A stretch of 64,000 nucleotides of DNA from Dryomyza anilis (Eukaryota > Arthropoda > Insecta > Diptera > Dryomyzidae): contig OX638135.1 of the NCBI GenBank assembly GCA_951804985.1, positions 66,669,931 through 66,733,930 on the forward strand, read 5' to 3'. Positions 11,900 to 21,636 of this stretch are shown here, one piece after another (position 1 is the first letter of the stretch; every line of letters begins with the position of its first letter). A program made the position numbers and the translations under genes. The notes under the pieces were generated by a model, which saw nothing but the letters and a program-made list of their open reading frames with translations, did not search any database and was not told the origin of the DNA.

Positions 11900-12550
11900 T
11901 TTCCTAGTAGGTATTTGCTGTTGCTAAATATTAATTACTATCTTTTAAAATAATATTAAATGCATTCTTTTTGTTGTTAAAACAAAAAGTGATTGTTGTT
12001 GGTTTGATGACACACTTTTTTGTCGTTGCCAAAATAAGCGTCAACAATTTACTTAGTCAGCAATTGTAACTATAAACCAAATTCGCAGCAGCGTCAAGTT
12101 GCTGGCTTGAAGAAAATAAGCATGTGGTGTAATTTGTTTGTAAACAAAGATGACTTCAATTCAATGACTTTACGATGGCCTAAATTCAATGTCATCGCGG
12201 GTTGCTGATTATGCAAGAGTTGCTTTCACGGTCAGCGTTAAGAACTCGAGTTGCGGATCGATCTTGAGTTCTTTACGAAACATGTTATTGGTTAAAATTA
12301 TGCTTCTGGACAAAAGCAGCAAAACACACTGTGATTGGCCAAAATTATGTTTCTAGGCTGAAACTTAGATTAAGTATTAGTATATAAGCTATAATTATTT
12401 AGTTTTTAAGTTGATTGTTATTAAATTAAGAAGTTAGTTCATAAGTTGTACAATAAAAAAAAATTAAATAAAAGGATAAACTGGAAGTGAAGTAAGTGTT
12501 GTTATTCATTAGATGTCTTGTTTTAGGTGATGCAGTAGGGACATTTAACA
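11900..12550 (+). repeat. 5' LTR, 5' end truncated
   Basis: It matches the 3' LTR from CCTAGTRGGTATTTGCTG to the ACATTTAACA end. The first ~50 bp (the TGTTGAG start) are absent, so this copy is clipped on its left. It retains about 37 bp around GTTGGTTTGATGACAC that the 3' LTR lacks. A TATA-like AGTATATAAGC near 12380 and AATAAA-type signals near 12450-12475 are candidate promoter and polyadenylation elements. Confidence 0.85.
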
Positions 12551-12551
12551 T

Positions 12552-12570
12552 TGGCGCAGCCGGTTTTAGA
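12552..12570 (+). promoter_or_regulatory. Primer-binding site, probably tRNA-Ser type
   Basis: TGGCGCAGCCGGT begins one base after the LTR end. The TGG start complements the CCA tail of a tRNA. CGCAGYCGG is the pattern remembered for the tRNA-Ser site of 17.6/297-type elements. The tRNA identity is inference. Confidence 0.65.
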
Positions 12571-12695
12571 ACCAAAATTAACAGCTCTACATAGAAGAAA
12601 AATCTTAAAATTGTTTAAAAATAATAAATAATTTAAAAATAAAATGAATTTTGGAAAATAAGTTGGTTGAAAACAGATCTTAACTAAAACTTTTA

Positions 12696-14015
12696 ATGGA
12701 AAATTTACAATCAGAATTAAGAAAAGCACAACATGAAACAACAAAATTAAATGGAGAAATTGGACTTTTCATTGAACGTTTGTGGAAAGATCAAAATAAT
12801 AAACGAATAAATAAATTTAAAATGGGTATCGAACATATTGCAAAAATGGTGAACCATTTGGTTCCGATGTTCTCAGGCACGAACTCCAATGATTTACCCT
12901 CAGAAGTATGTAAATTCATACAATGATGTGATTTAGCGGTAAAGACAACAAAAGAAACAGAGTTTCAAGAATTTTTATCGTGTGTTAAGCTAAGAATGTA
13001 TGGAGATGCATTCGACCTAGTGAAACATTTTCAATTTAGCCGATTAGATGAATTATATACTCTAATAAAGAGGACATATCTTAAAACTGTAACTTTAGAG
13101 TCAGTGATAAATGAAATAAAGGAGACATATAAAAAATCTACCGAAGAAATTCGACCTTTTGCAAGACCTCTAAATGGGACAGGGGACGAAGCTATGTTAA
13201 TAGAATTAGACAAATCCATACAAAATATTTTTAAGGTAGGCCTTAAAGACAGCACACTGAAAATACACATGCTAAATAATAAGGCAGACTCATTTGATTC
13301 ACTGATAGAGGAAGCGGTAGAAACGTTGGAGACAATACAAAGTGGGCGTGTAAGAAAAACATCGCATAGTGCCCCAGAGGTGCTCTTCAGCAGAGCCTTA
13401 AATCCCACAAGTGGAGAAATCGGTATAAAAATCACAAACGAAAGGAATAAAGTGGAAACCCCATGTTCATTTTGCGGAAATGTAGGACACACGCGGGACG
13501 AGTGCGTCAGTCGAAAATATACTCCATACTGTCAAGGATGTGAGACCTATGGGCACGAAACGAACCTAAGATGTGCAAGGAAAGTAAATTAACCAGAGCA
13601 GCAATTTACGCGTAAACAACAAACGCAAAATAACAACTATAATGATGGCTTCACGAATAGCAATTATAATGCTCGCGGTAATAATAATCACAACAATGGG
13701 AATTATAATAATAATGGAAATAATAAGAAGTATAATAATAGAAGATATAACAACAGTAATATGAATAATAACAATAATAATAGTGGAAATAATAATTACA
13801 ATTACAATAACAATAATAATACCAATAGTAATATTCGTCAAAATAATAATAATAATGACGATAGGAGAAATGTAAATAATAATGGAACAAATAATAATAA
13901 CAATAATAAGAAAGATTTATATAAATGTAAATGGTGTGAAAGAATCGGAAATACGTTGGAAAACTGTTACGCGAAGAAAAATTTAGAGTCTACCCGTAAC
14001 CAGGGAAACTGTTAG
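12696..14015 (+). pseudogene. gag of the gypsy-type element, two in-frame stops
   Basis: One reading frame of about 440 codons runs from ATG at 12696 to TAG at 14013. It is interrupted only by TGA at 12924 and TAA at 13590; the frame stays the same across both, so these are point lesions and not shifts. The capsid-like part is followed by a zinc knuckle CSFCGNVGHTRDEC, a second one with CQGCETYGHETNLRC, then a long Asn-rich stretch coded by AAT/AAC repeats (about 13620-13910). A last knuckle-like CKWCERIGNTLENC has Asn in place of His. Gag would coat the genomic RNA in particles. The Asn-rich linker is unusual. Confidence 0.85.
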
Positions 14016-14252
14016 GGGGCCAGAATAGGTCAATCATCTGGGAACGCAAGACAAGTTGCGACATCAGGCCAACGAAGATAGGAATTGTGAATCAGACGCC
14101 GTGTGCGGCAGTGGATACGTTCGCTATCAATGATAGGAAAATGAAAGATAATTTTATTTCACTAATTGTATTAACGTTGAACGTTTTCGGCATAGTAGCA
14201 TTAACAGCAAAAAATAATTTTTATGATTGCATAATAAATAGGATATGTATAG

Positions 14253-14902
14253 AAGAAATTAAAAGATCTGATTACTCCAGGAATTGATAGTATAAATAAA
14301 AATATTAGTAAATATATTGAAAATATTAAGGAATTAAAATTAAGTTTATATACAAAATCAAAGAAAAATCGCATTATTTATAGTAGACAGGGGGAATACA
14401 GACAGATATCAAAATTAAATGATGTTTTTGTAGAAATTCCTTGTAAGGAAGCGAAAAATGAGGAACTAATATTACTCGTAGATTCTGGTGCAGACTCTAG
14501 CTTGGTAAAGTGGAGTGCATTAGATAATAAACTAGAGAGAAATTTAAAAGACTTGAAATTCAACGTATGGAACATAGAAGGCTCAGTCTGACGTTACATA
14601 CAATAATGCAGGATCAGGGAGTTCCGGCAGATGGTATACTTGGACGAAATAATCTATGGAACCACGCAATCATCAATGCAGTGAAAAAGGGGTTAAGCTT
14701 TATAGATAGGAATAGAAAAAAAAATGGAACACTACCTCTCAGATCACTAGAGGAAATAAAAAAAATATTATACAGTGAAGAAAGAAAAATAATAAGCCAG
14801 AATCCCACTACATACCAAGATCTCCGTAGTAATAATTCAAAAACAACAAATTTCGCCAGGAGTTTATATCGGAGAAACCATATCAAATGTGAGAAAAAAT
14901 AA
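14253..14902 (+). pseudogene. pol: aspartic protease in two frames
   Basis: The first piece (frame ending at 14591) contains LLVDSGADSSLVK at about 14472-14510, the catalytic DSG/DTG box of retroviral-type proteases. The rest of the domain is in another frame (14567-14902) with VPADGILGRNNLW, the usual ILG box. The domain is therefore present but split by a frameshift near 14570-14590. It would process the Gag-Pol polyprotein. Confidence 0.8.
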
Positions 14903-15215
14903 TGTTTACGTTTCAGTGTTAAACTCAACAGAAACAGATATAATATTAAATAAGAACATACAGTTCAAATTTTCAAATTATAATAAATTTATGAAACCCG
15001 TTAGTGGCACAATAAATAGTGTACAAAGCATAAACATACGACACAGGATATGCAAACTATTTGATTCATTAGAATTGTATCCAAATGCAAATGTTGAAGA
15101 GAAGGCATCCATAGTAAAAATTTGTGCGTCATACCATGCGTCATACCATGATGTATTTCTGTTAGAGGGGGATGAGCTATCGTATACACCAATACACATG
15201 AAATCCCCACAATAG
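14889..15215 (+). pseudogene. pol: linker between protease and RT
   Basis: A 108-codon frame with INIRHRICKLFDSLELYPNA, a segment normally found before the RT fingers. It ends in TAG just where the RT frame (shifted) has begun. A short tandem duplication, GCGTCATACCAT, occurs at about 15127-15150 and gives the doubled ASYHASYH. Confidence 0.6.
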
Positions 15216-15565
15216 ACGGCCAACCTCCGATTAACCGAAAACAATATAAATTACCACATATACATAGGGAAGAAATCAACAAACAGGTGCAGAAGTTATT
15301 AGACGACGATATTATTTCACCGTCACCTTGGAATTCACCACTGTTGTTGGTGCCTAAAAAGAGTGGCAAGGACGGACAGAAAAAATGGAGACTGGTAATA
15401 GATTTTAGAAAATTGAATGACGCAACGATTAAACAAGTATTTCCAATACCTCGTATTGATGAAATTTTGGATCAATTAGGTCACAGTAGGTATTTTTCAA
15501 CATTAGATCTTGCAAGTGGTTATCACCAAGTGCTAGTGGCGCAATGCCAGATCCCGATAAAATAG
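15180..15565 (+). pseudogene. pol: RT fingers and start of palm
   Basis: The open frame carries PPINRKQYKLPH, then DDDIISPSPWNSPLLLVPKK, WRLVIDFRKLNDATI, FPIPRIDEILDQLG and FSTLDLASGYHQ, the classic Ty3/gypsy RT blocks up to the first catalytic Asp. It stops right after GYHQVLVAQ, so the YxDD block is gone. ATG at 15287 is internal; the protein part starts upstream, at about 15180. Confidence 0.88.
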
Positions 15566-15888
15566 AATGTTTCAAAAATATTCCGGTACCTAGGACCAAG
15601 AAGCAGGTACAAGCCTTAGGTTTGGTAAATTATTACAGGAAATTCGTAAAGAATATGGCCAAGTTAACACTGCCGATTAATAAACTGTTGCGGAAGGAGG
15701 CCATTTTTGAATGGACAGACAAGTGCCAGGTTGTAATGAAGAATCAAAATAGGAAAAATAAATGTTCACCAATTTGGGTAGGGCCCTATGAGGTTTTGTC
15801 TGTCACTACCCCCGTGACAACGACAAAATTAATAAAAGGAAAGGGAAAGAAAATACACAACAATTTGTTGAAAAAATATCATAATTAG
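15544..15888 (+). pseudogene. pol: RT thumb fused to integrase C-terminus
   Basis: The first ~60 residues (KIECFKNIPVPRTKKQVQAL, LVNYYRKFVKNMAKL, FEWTDKCQ) are the RT thumb/connection. The frame then jumps directly to SPIWVGPYEVLSV and KIHNNLLKKYHN, the GPF/Y-type tail after the integrase core. RNase H and the zinc and DDE parts of integrase are therefore deleted. The fusion is an accident of decay. Confidence 0.82.
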
Positions 15889-16047
15889 AAATTGATGTAT
15901 TAATTGTTAAAATGAGGAAATAATTTTATAAGTGAATTACGAAAAATTTAGTATTGTATGATAATAGGGAAAATTAAAATAAAACGGTACCCACAGGTCG
16001 CTATGTATTACTTAAGTGTAAATTACTAGCATGTGGTGGAACAAATG

Positions 16048-16199
16048 TTTTTACTCTCGGAGGTTTGCCATTTACTGCCGAGAGGTAGCGCGGTACAGAA
16101 AAATGTTTCTATGAAAAGATGTTGTTAGCCCCAGTCCAGGCTTGAACCGGGGACCTTTCGGCTCGCAGTCCAACGCACTAACCACTGAGCTACCGCGGC
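16048..16199 (-). mobile_element. tRNA-derived SINE copy 2, 3' part missing
   Basis: The head (GCCGCGGTAGCTCAGTGG, with the B box GGTTCAAGCCTGG on the minus strand) and part of the body are present, ending at TTTTACTCTCGGAGG. The tail half is absent. It abuts a broken DINE-1-like copy at 16200 without visible target repeats. Confidence 0.85.
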
Positions 16200-16767
16200 T
16201 AGGATTATGAAAATTATAGTCGGTCTAAGCCGACTATAAATACCCTACACATATGTGTGGTTACCATTCAAAGTGGTATATATGTCACCAGGGTATACGA
16301 ATCCAGAAAATAACTACAAACTTTCAATCGCTGAAGAATTGCCATTCATTTGATACATGAAGTCAATATATATTTGACCAAAAAAGTTTACCTAAGCACG
16401 TATAGAGCAAAAGTGATCTGTAGATGTAAATTTTATATGAGTTATTTGAATATAAATGGTCAGATCACAGGTCACAATGGACCGATCTCTCAAATTTTTT
16501 CGCACATACAGCGTAGGTTTTGAGTTTCATTTATCTAACTCTTCAATTTTTTAAGTAGTAGGGATTTCAACAGACAGACTGACAGACAGACTGACATCGC
16601 TAAGGACTCAGGAGGTCATGCTTTCTTGATCAGCATGTATATATACTTTTCCATACCGGAGATGCTTCCTTCTGGATGTTACAAACGGCGTACCAAACTG
16701 AATATACCCTTTCACTCTTAGTGTAGGGTATAATGAATATACCCTTTCACTCTTAGTGTAGGGTATA
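16200..16767 (-). mobile_element. DINE-1-like fragment with doubled 5' end
   Basis: A subfamily A copy lacking its last ~70 bp (3' end, at 16200) and with internal losses. The terminal 35 bp ending in GGGTATA occur twice in a row (ends at 16732 and 16767), a local tandem duplication of the element's 5' terminus. The GACAGACTGACAGACAG run near 16570 is its microsatellite. Confidence 0.85.
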
Positions 16768-18480
16768 ATGATTGCACGTTCTATTAAACAAAGTAAATGC
16801 GCAGATAACTAGCATAGAAATTTTGAATTAATTTTTAAATTAAAATATAATGAAAAGTAGATTTTTATGAATTAAATTTTGAATAAATGAGGAATTATTA
16901 ATTTATATTAATTACTGACGAGCAAATAAATGACAAGTAGGTTTTTAGAGCTAGAAAATTCACCAAATGGTATATAGGAAAAATATGATTGAATTAAAAG
17001 ATTATAAATAATATTATAAAAATATATAAATACTTTTACTACGAATGAAAAATAGGTTTTTGGAGCTAAAACATGCTCCAAAAGAGATATAAAAAATTAT
17101 GATTAAATTAATGGATTAGAGAAATATTATAAAAGTATATAAGTATTATTACTACGACAAAATGCATACACGATTTTTAGAGCCAGCAAATGCTCCAAGT
17201 GTTATATTGAAATTTATTTTACTAAAGCCGCTAAATATTACTTCGGGTAAATTACTAGCCTATGCAATAAATGATAAGTTTATGTTGAATAGAAGGAGAA
17301 AAAAAAAGAAAAATGTAGAAATTGAAGTTGAGGAAATGAATATATATAAAACAAAAATATTGTTAAAAGATATAAATTATTAAATAATATAATTTTATTA
17401 AGGATAGAAAAAAATGAGAACGGCAATTACATTTTATGTAAGGATTCGATGTACTCTTCGAAAAGAGTCGACATCCGGAAGACTTTATGACAATTTTAAG
17501 CTATTAATGAAATAGTTTGAAAAGAACAGCAGAAAATTGTTTTTAAGCATTTCACTAAATACGAAGAATACTAGTCTGCAACTTGATCAATTGCATACGT
17601 GTATTACGAATCGTATTATGTGAACTGAGCGAAAACTTAAGATGATCACTTAAGTCTCGTTAGAGATTGCGATAGAATAAAAAAATAAAAATAAAAATTG
17701 CATATGACATATATAAAATAAGCAGCTTCAAAATAAGCTAAACTTCACAAGGTTTAAAACAAAAAAAGTGGAAGATTTTTTACTTGTATAATATGTTATT
17801 CAGATAAAATATATTCTGTTAGAATTATGAAAAAATAAATATTTTTTGTTTCTCTTCTGAAAAAATGGTTATCAAACAACAAAACCAATATACGTATATA
17901 TAAAATAAATATGTTATATGACACATGTATTTTGTACATACCAGAACTTATATTGTAAAATATTAACACAAACTATAATATAATGTCAAACTTCGTAATA
18001 TAAGAGAATGTTAAGTTATAAGAAAAATGTGTTTTTTTTTTCCTTTTCGATTTTATTGAAATTTTGACAACTTATAAAGGGTACCAATTTTTTCTTTATT
18101 TTTTCCAGAGATACAGTGGCTCAATGTTGGAAAAAAAGGGCCAAAAATCACTGTTGTATGGTTGTTCATATTTAATTATCTCTTGAGTTCCAACCGCTGG
18201 TCGATTTGGTGTGGAATGGACCATATACTTCAGCATATTTTATAAAATTTTAAAGTACAATATTATATAAGGTAATATATGAATGATAATTTTGATAGAG
18301 ATATAACGATGTTAAATTATGAATATAATTATGTTTTATAGACACTTAAATATGTGAGTGATTGTAATGATGAATACACGAAAATGATTAGATTTAAGTA
18401 AAAATAATAATAGCAACGAAATCTCATTGAATATTAAATAACTTGTGACAGTAATTTGATATAGTTTTATTAGAAAAATA
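16768..18480. other. AT-rich interior of the LTR element
   Basis: Degenerate repeats around AGGTTTTTRGAGCTARAAAATG (compared in short blocks) occur near 16925, 17050 and 17170. A 73-codon frame at 17162-17383 overlaps one of them and has a Lys/Arg-rich middle; I do not recognise it. At 18200-18225 GTCGATTTGGTGTGGAATGG matches the CATTCCAYAYCAWATC core seen elsewhere in the window. No envelope-like domain was identified. Confidence 0.45.
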
Positions 18481-18493
18481 AGTTGGCAATAAT

Positions 18494-19261
18494 ATGGCTA
18501 ATTCTGCTCATTGTGAGGGTCCAGGTAGATTCAATTCACAGACCGACAGCGTTGGAGCAGCATTCACACATGTTCGATCGGAATATAGGGATCTACAGGG
18601 CGAAGTAAACATTAATCACGAAATTTGTTGTAACTGACTCAAGCGAACTATTGTAGTTAACAGATGACTTCGTGTTAAGGGCACAGGGTTCATGCACAAG
18701 AAACGAACGGTTGCGGAAACCTACGATATGCGTAAAACATACGGAAAACATATGCGTAAAACTACGTAAAACATATGATAGAGCAACAAGTAACGGTGAT
18801 GGCCAGTAATTACGACAGATTGTCCAGAAAGTTGCAAGCAACCATTAAAGAGATAGAGGGGTTGCGTGTTGGAATGAACGCTACACTAGAGGAACTCACC
18901 AGAATTAAAACACAATCACTTAAGGAGATGGCATCAATTGAATTCGCTACCATAGTGTTGAAATAAATAATATTGTGAACACAAACCTGAAAAAGCTCCA
19001 GAAACAGCAGACCAGAAAGTTAGCTAAAGTGAATCTGAGCATAGCATGTTGCACCCGGACGTTTTGGGCCAAGCGTTGCTGAGCGAATTAACAGTGGAAC
19101 TGAAGATGATGTACGAATCAGAGTGGTTCTTAAAGAACATATTGAATTTGCACATCGAAGCTAAGGCGACATTGCAATGTAGTGTCGGAAGCAAGTTAGA
19201 CGGAGTGAGAAGCAGTCGGGACCCCGAGAAGTATCCTACTCAGGGACTCCTGGATCTGTGA
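18494..19261 (+). pseudogene. Unassigned coding remnants before the 3' LTR
   Basis: There are three short frames: 18494-18640 (48 codons, begins MANSAHCEGPGRF), 18775-18966 (63 codons, coiled-coil-like, SRKLQATIKEIEGLRVG) and 19046-19261 (71 codons, LLSELTVELKMMYESEWFL). Base composition is less AT-rich than the surroundings, which suggests real former coding sequence. In this position an env-type ORF3 would be expected, but no signal peptide, cleavage site or membrane segment is visible. The identity is left open. Confidence 0.4.
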
Positions 19262-19495
19262 GATCGATGACGGCTTCACTAACAAATAAGAAGGTGCGAC
19301 CAGCAGTCCGAAGGAAAGAAGACAAGCACAAGAACGCATATCTGGAACTTGAAGAACCAGTATCGCTACCACATATGAAGATCGATTAACCATGCCAATA
19401 GTGACGAGAGTTATGTTTACAGCAGAGCCCGCCATTATACCAACGGAGACCGACCACGATATCTTGACAACAAGTCGAAAACATTTTTTTTTTGT

Positions 19496-19508
19496 AAGGG
19501 GGGAGGAA
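19496..19508 (+). promoter_or_regulatory. Polypurine tract
   Basis: AAGGGGGGAGGAA lies directly before the TGTTGAG start of the 3' LTR. This is the position and composition of a plus-strand priming site. Confidence 0.85.
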
Positions 19509-20215
19509 TGTTGAGAGTCAGCATTATGACAGTCACTCATATCGTGGCAGTTCATTGATATTTTCCTAGTGGGTATTTGCTGTTGCTAAATATTAATTAC
19601 TATCTTTGAAAATAATATTAAATGAATTCTTTTTGTTGTTAAAACATTGCCAAAATAAGCGTCGACAATTTACTTAGTCAGCAATTGTAACTATAAACCA
19701 AATTCTCAGCAGCGTCAAGTTGCTAGCTTGAAGAAAATAAGCACGTGGTGCAATTTGTTTGTAAACAAAGATGACTTCAAATTAATGACTTTGCGATGGC
19801 CTAAATTCAATGTCATCGCGGGTTGCTGATTATGCAAGAGTTGCTTTCTCGGTCAGCGTTAAGAACTCGAGTTGCGGATCGAACATGAGTTCTTTACGGA
19901 ACTTGCGATTGGTTAAAATTATGCTTCTGGGCAAAAGCATAAAAACACACTGTGATTTGCCAAAATTATGTTTCTAGGCTGAAGCAGCAAAAGGCACTGG
20001 ACAAGTAGCATTGAAACTTAGATTAAGTAGTAGTATATAAGCTATAGTTATTTAGTTTTTAAGTTGGTTGTTATTTAATTAAAAAGTTAGTTCATAAGTT
20101 GAACAATAAAATAAATTAAATAAAAAGTTATATCAAAAGGATAAACTGGAAATGAAGTAAGTGTTGTTATTTATTAGATGTCTTGTATTAGGTGATGAAA
20201 TAGGTACATTTAACA
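19509..20215 (+). repeat. 3' LTR, complete, 707 bp
   Basis: It runs from TGTTGAG to TTAACA, the usual TG...CA ends. It shares the long body with the 5' LTR (for example CAAGTTGCT, CATCGCGGGTTGCTGATTAT). It differs by a lost ~37-bp block and by a gained AGCAGCAAAAGGCACTGGAC block near 19983. These indels, with many substitutions, point to an old insertion. Confidence 0.88.
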
Positions 20216-20340
20216 CTCTGAAAGTCTAAAGTCACCCCAGTTGACGGTATGTGCTGACAACCAAAATCGGTTTTATAACTTTCGGACCATCATTTCTTAG
20301 TATGTTGGTATTACAGATTTTTAAAACGAGTAAACGAGTG

Positions 20341-20930
20341 CTAAAATAGTTTAACTAAATGCAAAATGTTGAAAATCAACGAATTTTTTTAATTTATTAA
20401 GGGGTACAACCGTCAGAAAAAAAACAAATTTTATAATAAAATACGTATCAAATATTTTTTGTCACAGAACATGTCTGTAAAATTTCAAAAAGTGCTCATA
20501 AATTCATTTTTAGTTGAAAAGCACCCGGTTTGACGTGAAATGGCCGATATACAGTTTAAATAGGCTATCGGTCTCAGTAACGATTTCAATCACACTTTAA
20601 AACACATTGAAAATATAAAAAAAAATGTGTTAAACGATGTCATCAAATGGAGCACTCTGGTGACCTTGAAAAATCGAAAACCGGTACACCTACATACATG
20701 TTGGTACTCAAATGAAAGGTAATTATCTCACAATTACAAATATGTAATCGGCCAACTATATGTAATCGGCCAACAATTTTATGTTCGTAGTATTTACACA
20801 TTTGTGGTTGAGTTTATTTTGTTAATACAGGAAGTACATATATAACAATATTAAACTTTTAAAGCAATCATATATTTTTTAATTTTTTTTTTTATTCTTT
20901 TTTGAATTTATTATTTTTGTTTTTAGCGTC
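20341..20930 (+). repeat. Dispersed repeat with TCGGTCTCAGTAACG and GGTACACCTAC
   Basis: Shared blocks in order are CGGTCTCAGTAACGATTTC, GATGTCATCAAATGGAGCA, GGTGACCTTGAAAAAT, ACCGGTACACCTACATAC, CTCACAATTACAAA and GTTTATTTTGTTAATACAGG. They recur at 54395-54812, partly at 27350-27530 and 55675-55800, and in reverse at about 63740-64000. The local CTATATGTAATCGGCCAAC doubling near 20750 is extra. Class unknown. Confidence 0.7.
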
Positions 20931-21038
20931 ATTGAACTTTTTTTTTTGTGTAAATTGATTCCATTGGGATTTGACCAGAACGTAACTGCGTCATTGGACA
21001 AATTGATTCCTTTGGGATTTGGTAAGAACCTAAATGCG
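20931..21038 (+). repeat. Two degraded 60-bp core repeats
   Basis: GATTCCATTGGGATTTGACC, AACTGCGTCATTGG and TTTGGGATTTGGTAAGAACC match the 60-bp family. The run ends abruptly in the DINE-1-like microsatellite at 21039. Confidence 0.75.
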
Positions 21039-21628
21039 GTCCGTCTGTCTGTCTGTCCGTCTGTCTGTCTGTCTGTCCGTCTGTCTGTCTGTTGAAATCC
21101 CTAAGACTTTTAAAATTGAAGAACTAGATAAATGAAACTTATAACTTAGATTACTAATATACCTACGCTGTATGTGCGATTGGCGAGATCGGTCCATGGT
21201 GACCTATGATCCGACCACTTATGTTCAAATACCACATATAAAATGTACATATAAAGATCAATTTTTATGTATACGTGCTTAGGTAAACTTTGTTGGTCAA
21301 ATATATATTGACATCATGCTCAAATACATGATAATAATGTTTTCCGGCGAAAAGACTTGTGGTTCACAAAAAAAAAATCGAAATTCGGTACACCTACCCA
21401 TTTGTAAATATGGGTATCAAATGAATGGAAATTCTTCAGCGATTGAATGTTTGTAGTTATTTTCAGGATTCGTATACCCTGGTGACCTATATATCACTTT
21501 GAATGGTAACCACACATATGTGTAGGGTATTTATAGTCGGCTTAGACCGACTATAATTTTGATAATCCTAACTATCATAATTACACCTACTTTAAAATTT
21601 CCCATGTGATCTAACCTTCCCAACTGGT
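21039..21628 (+). mobile_element. DINE-1-like element, subfamily A, 5' truncated
   Basis: It begins within the GTCCGTCTGTCT microsatellite and continues through the middle block. It includes the hairpin TATAGTCGG-CTTAGA-CCGACTATA (about 21530-21555) and ends CAACTGGT. The TATACCC half is missing. Confidence 0.85.
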
Positions 21629-21636
21629 TTTTTTAT

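Larger units (their letters stand above)
11900..20215 (+). mobile_element. Broken Ty3/gypsy-type LTR retrotransposon
   Basis: Two long terminal repeats (11900-12550 and 19509-20215) enclose a primer-binding site, a gag frame, protease, reverse-transcriptase fragments, an integrase tail and a polypurine tract. The PBS wording and the RT sequence suggest the 17.6/297 group. The order is canonical, but RT palm, RNase H and the integrase core are missing and many frames are broken. It lies inside the TA-flanked element and is itself invaded at 16.05-16.77 kb. Confidence 0.88.
9592..20247. mobile_element. TA-flanked element with perfect 20-bp TIRs
   Basis: CCGTCAACTGGGGTGACTTT at 9592-9611 is exactly complementary to 20228-20247, and both ends abut TA. 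The intact left arm of the surrounding foldback shows the empty site AATGTATGTGCTGA, so the TA is a true 2-bp target duplication. More GGTGACTTTG/CAAAGTCACC boxes occur at 9780-9815 and 11100-11155. It has been enlarged by later insertions (two DINE-1-like copies and a gypsy-type element). No transposase was recognised. TA duplication is compatible with Tc1/mariner-type transposition. Confidence 0.8.
9041..20340. mobile_element. Foldback element split by a 10.7-kb insertion
   Basis: The left arm (about 9041-9272) is complementary to a right arm that exists in two pieces, 9466-9591 and 20248-20340. Landmarks are GGTCCGATAGTTATAAAACCG, CAGCACATACATTATT and GTGGGACCTCAACGCTTACTA (20 or fewer bases compared at a time) on the left, with their complements on the right. 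The loop is about 9273-9465. The right arm is broken at a TA by the 9592-20247 element. A related arm fragment lies at 52356-52410. No coding sequence is assigned to the foldback. Confidence 0.8.

Noticed and set aside
13031..13492. Minus-strand frame of 153 codons over gag
   Set aside because: It is a shadow of the gag reading frame, which has zinc knuckles and clear family features on the plus strand.
18494..19261. Envelope gene of an errantivirus-like element
   Set aside because: The position fits, but no signal peptide, furin-like site or membrane anchor can be seen. Left unassigned.
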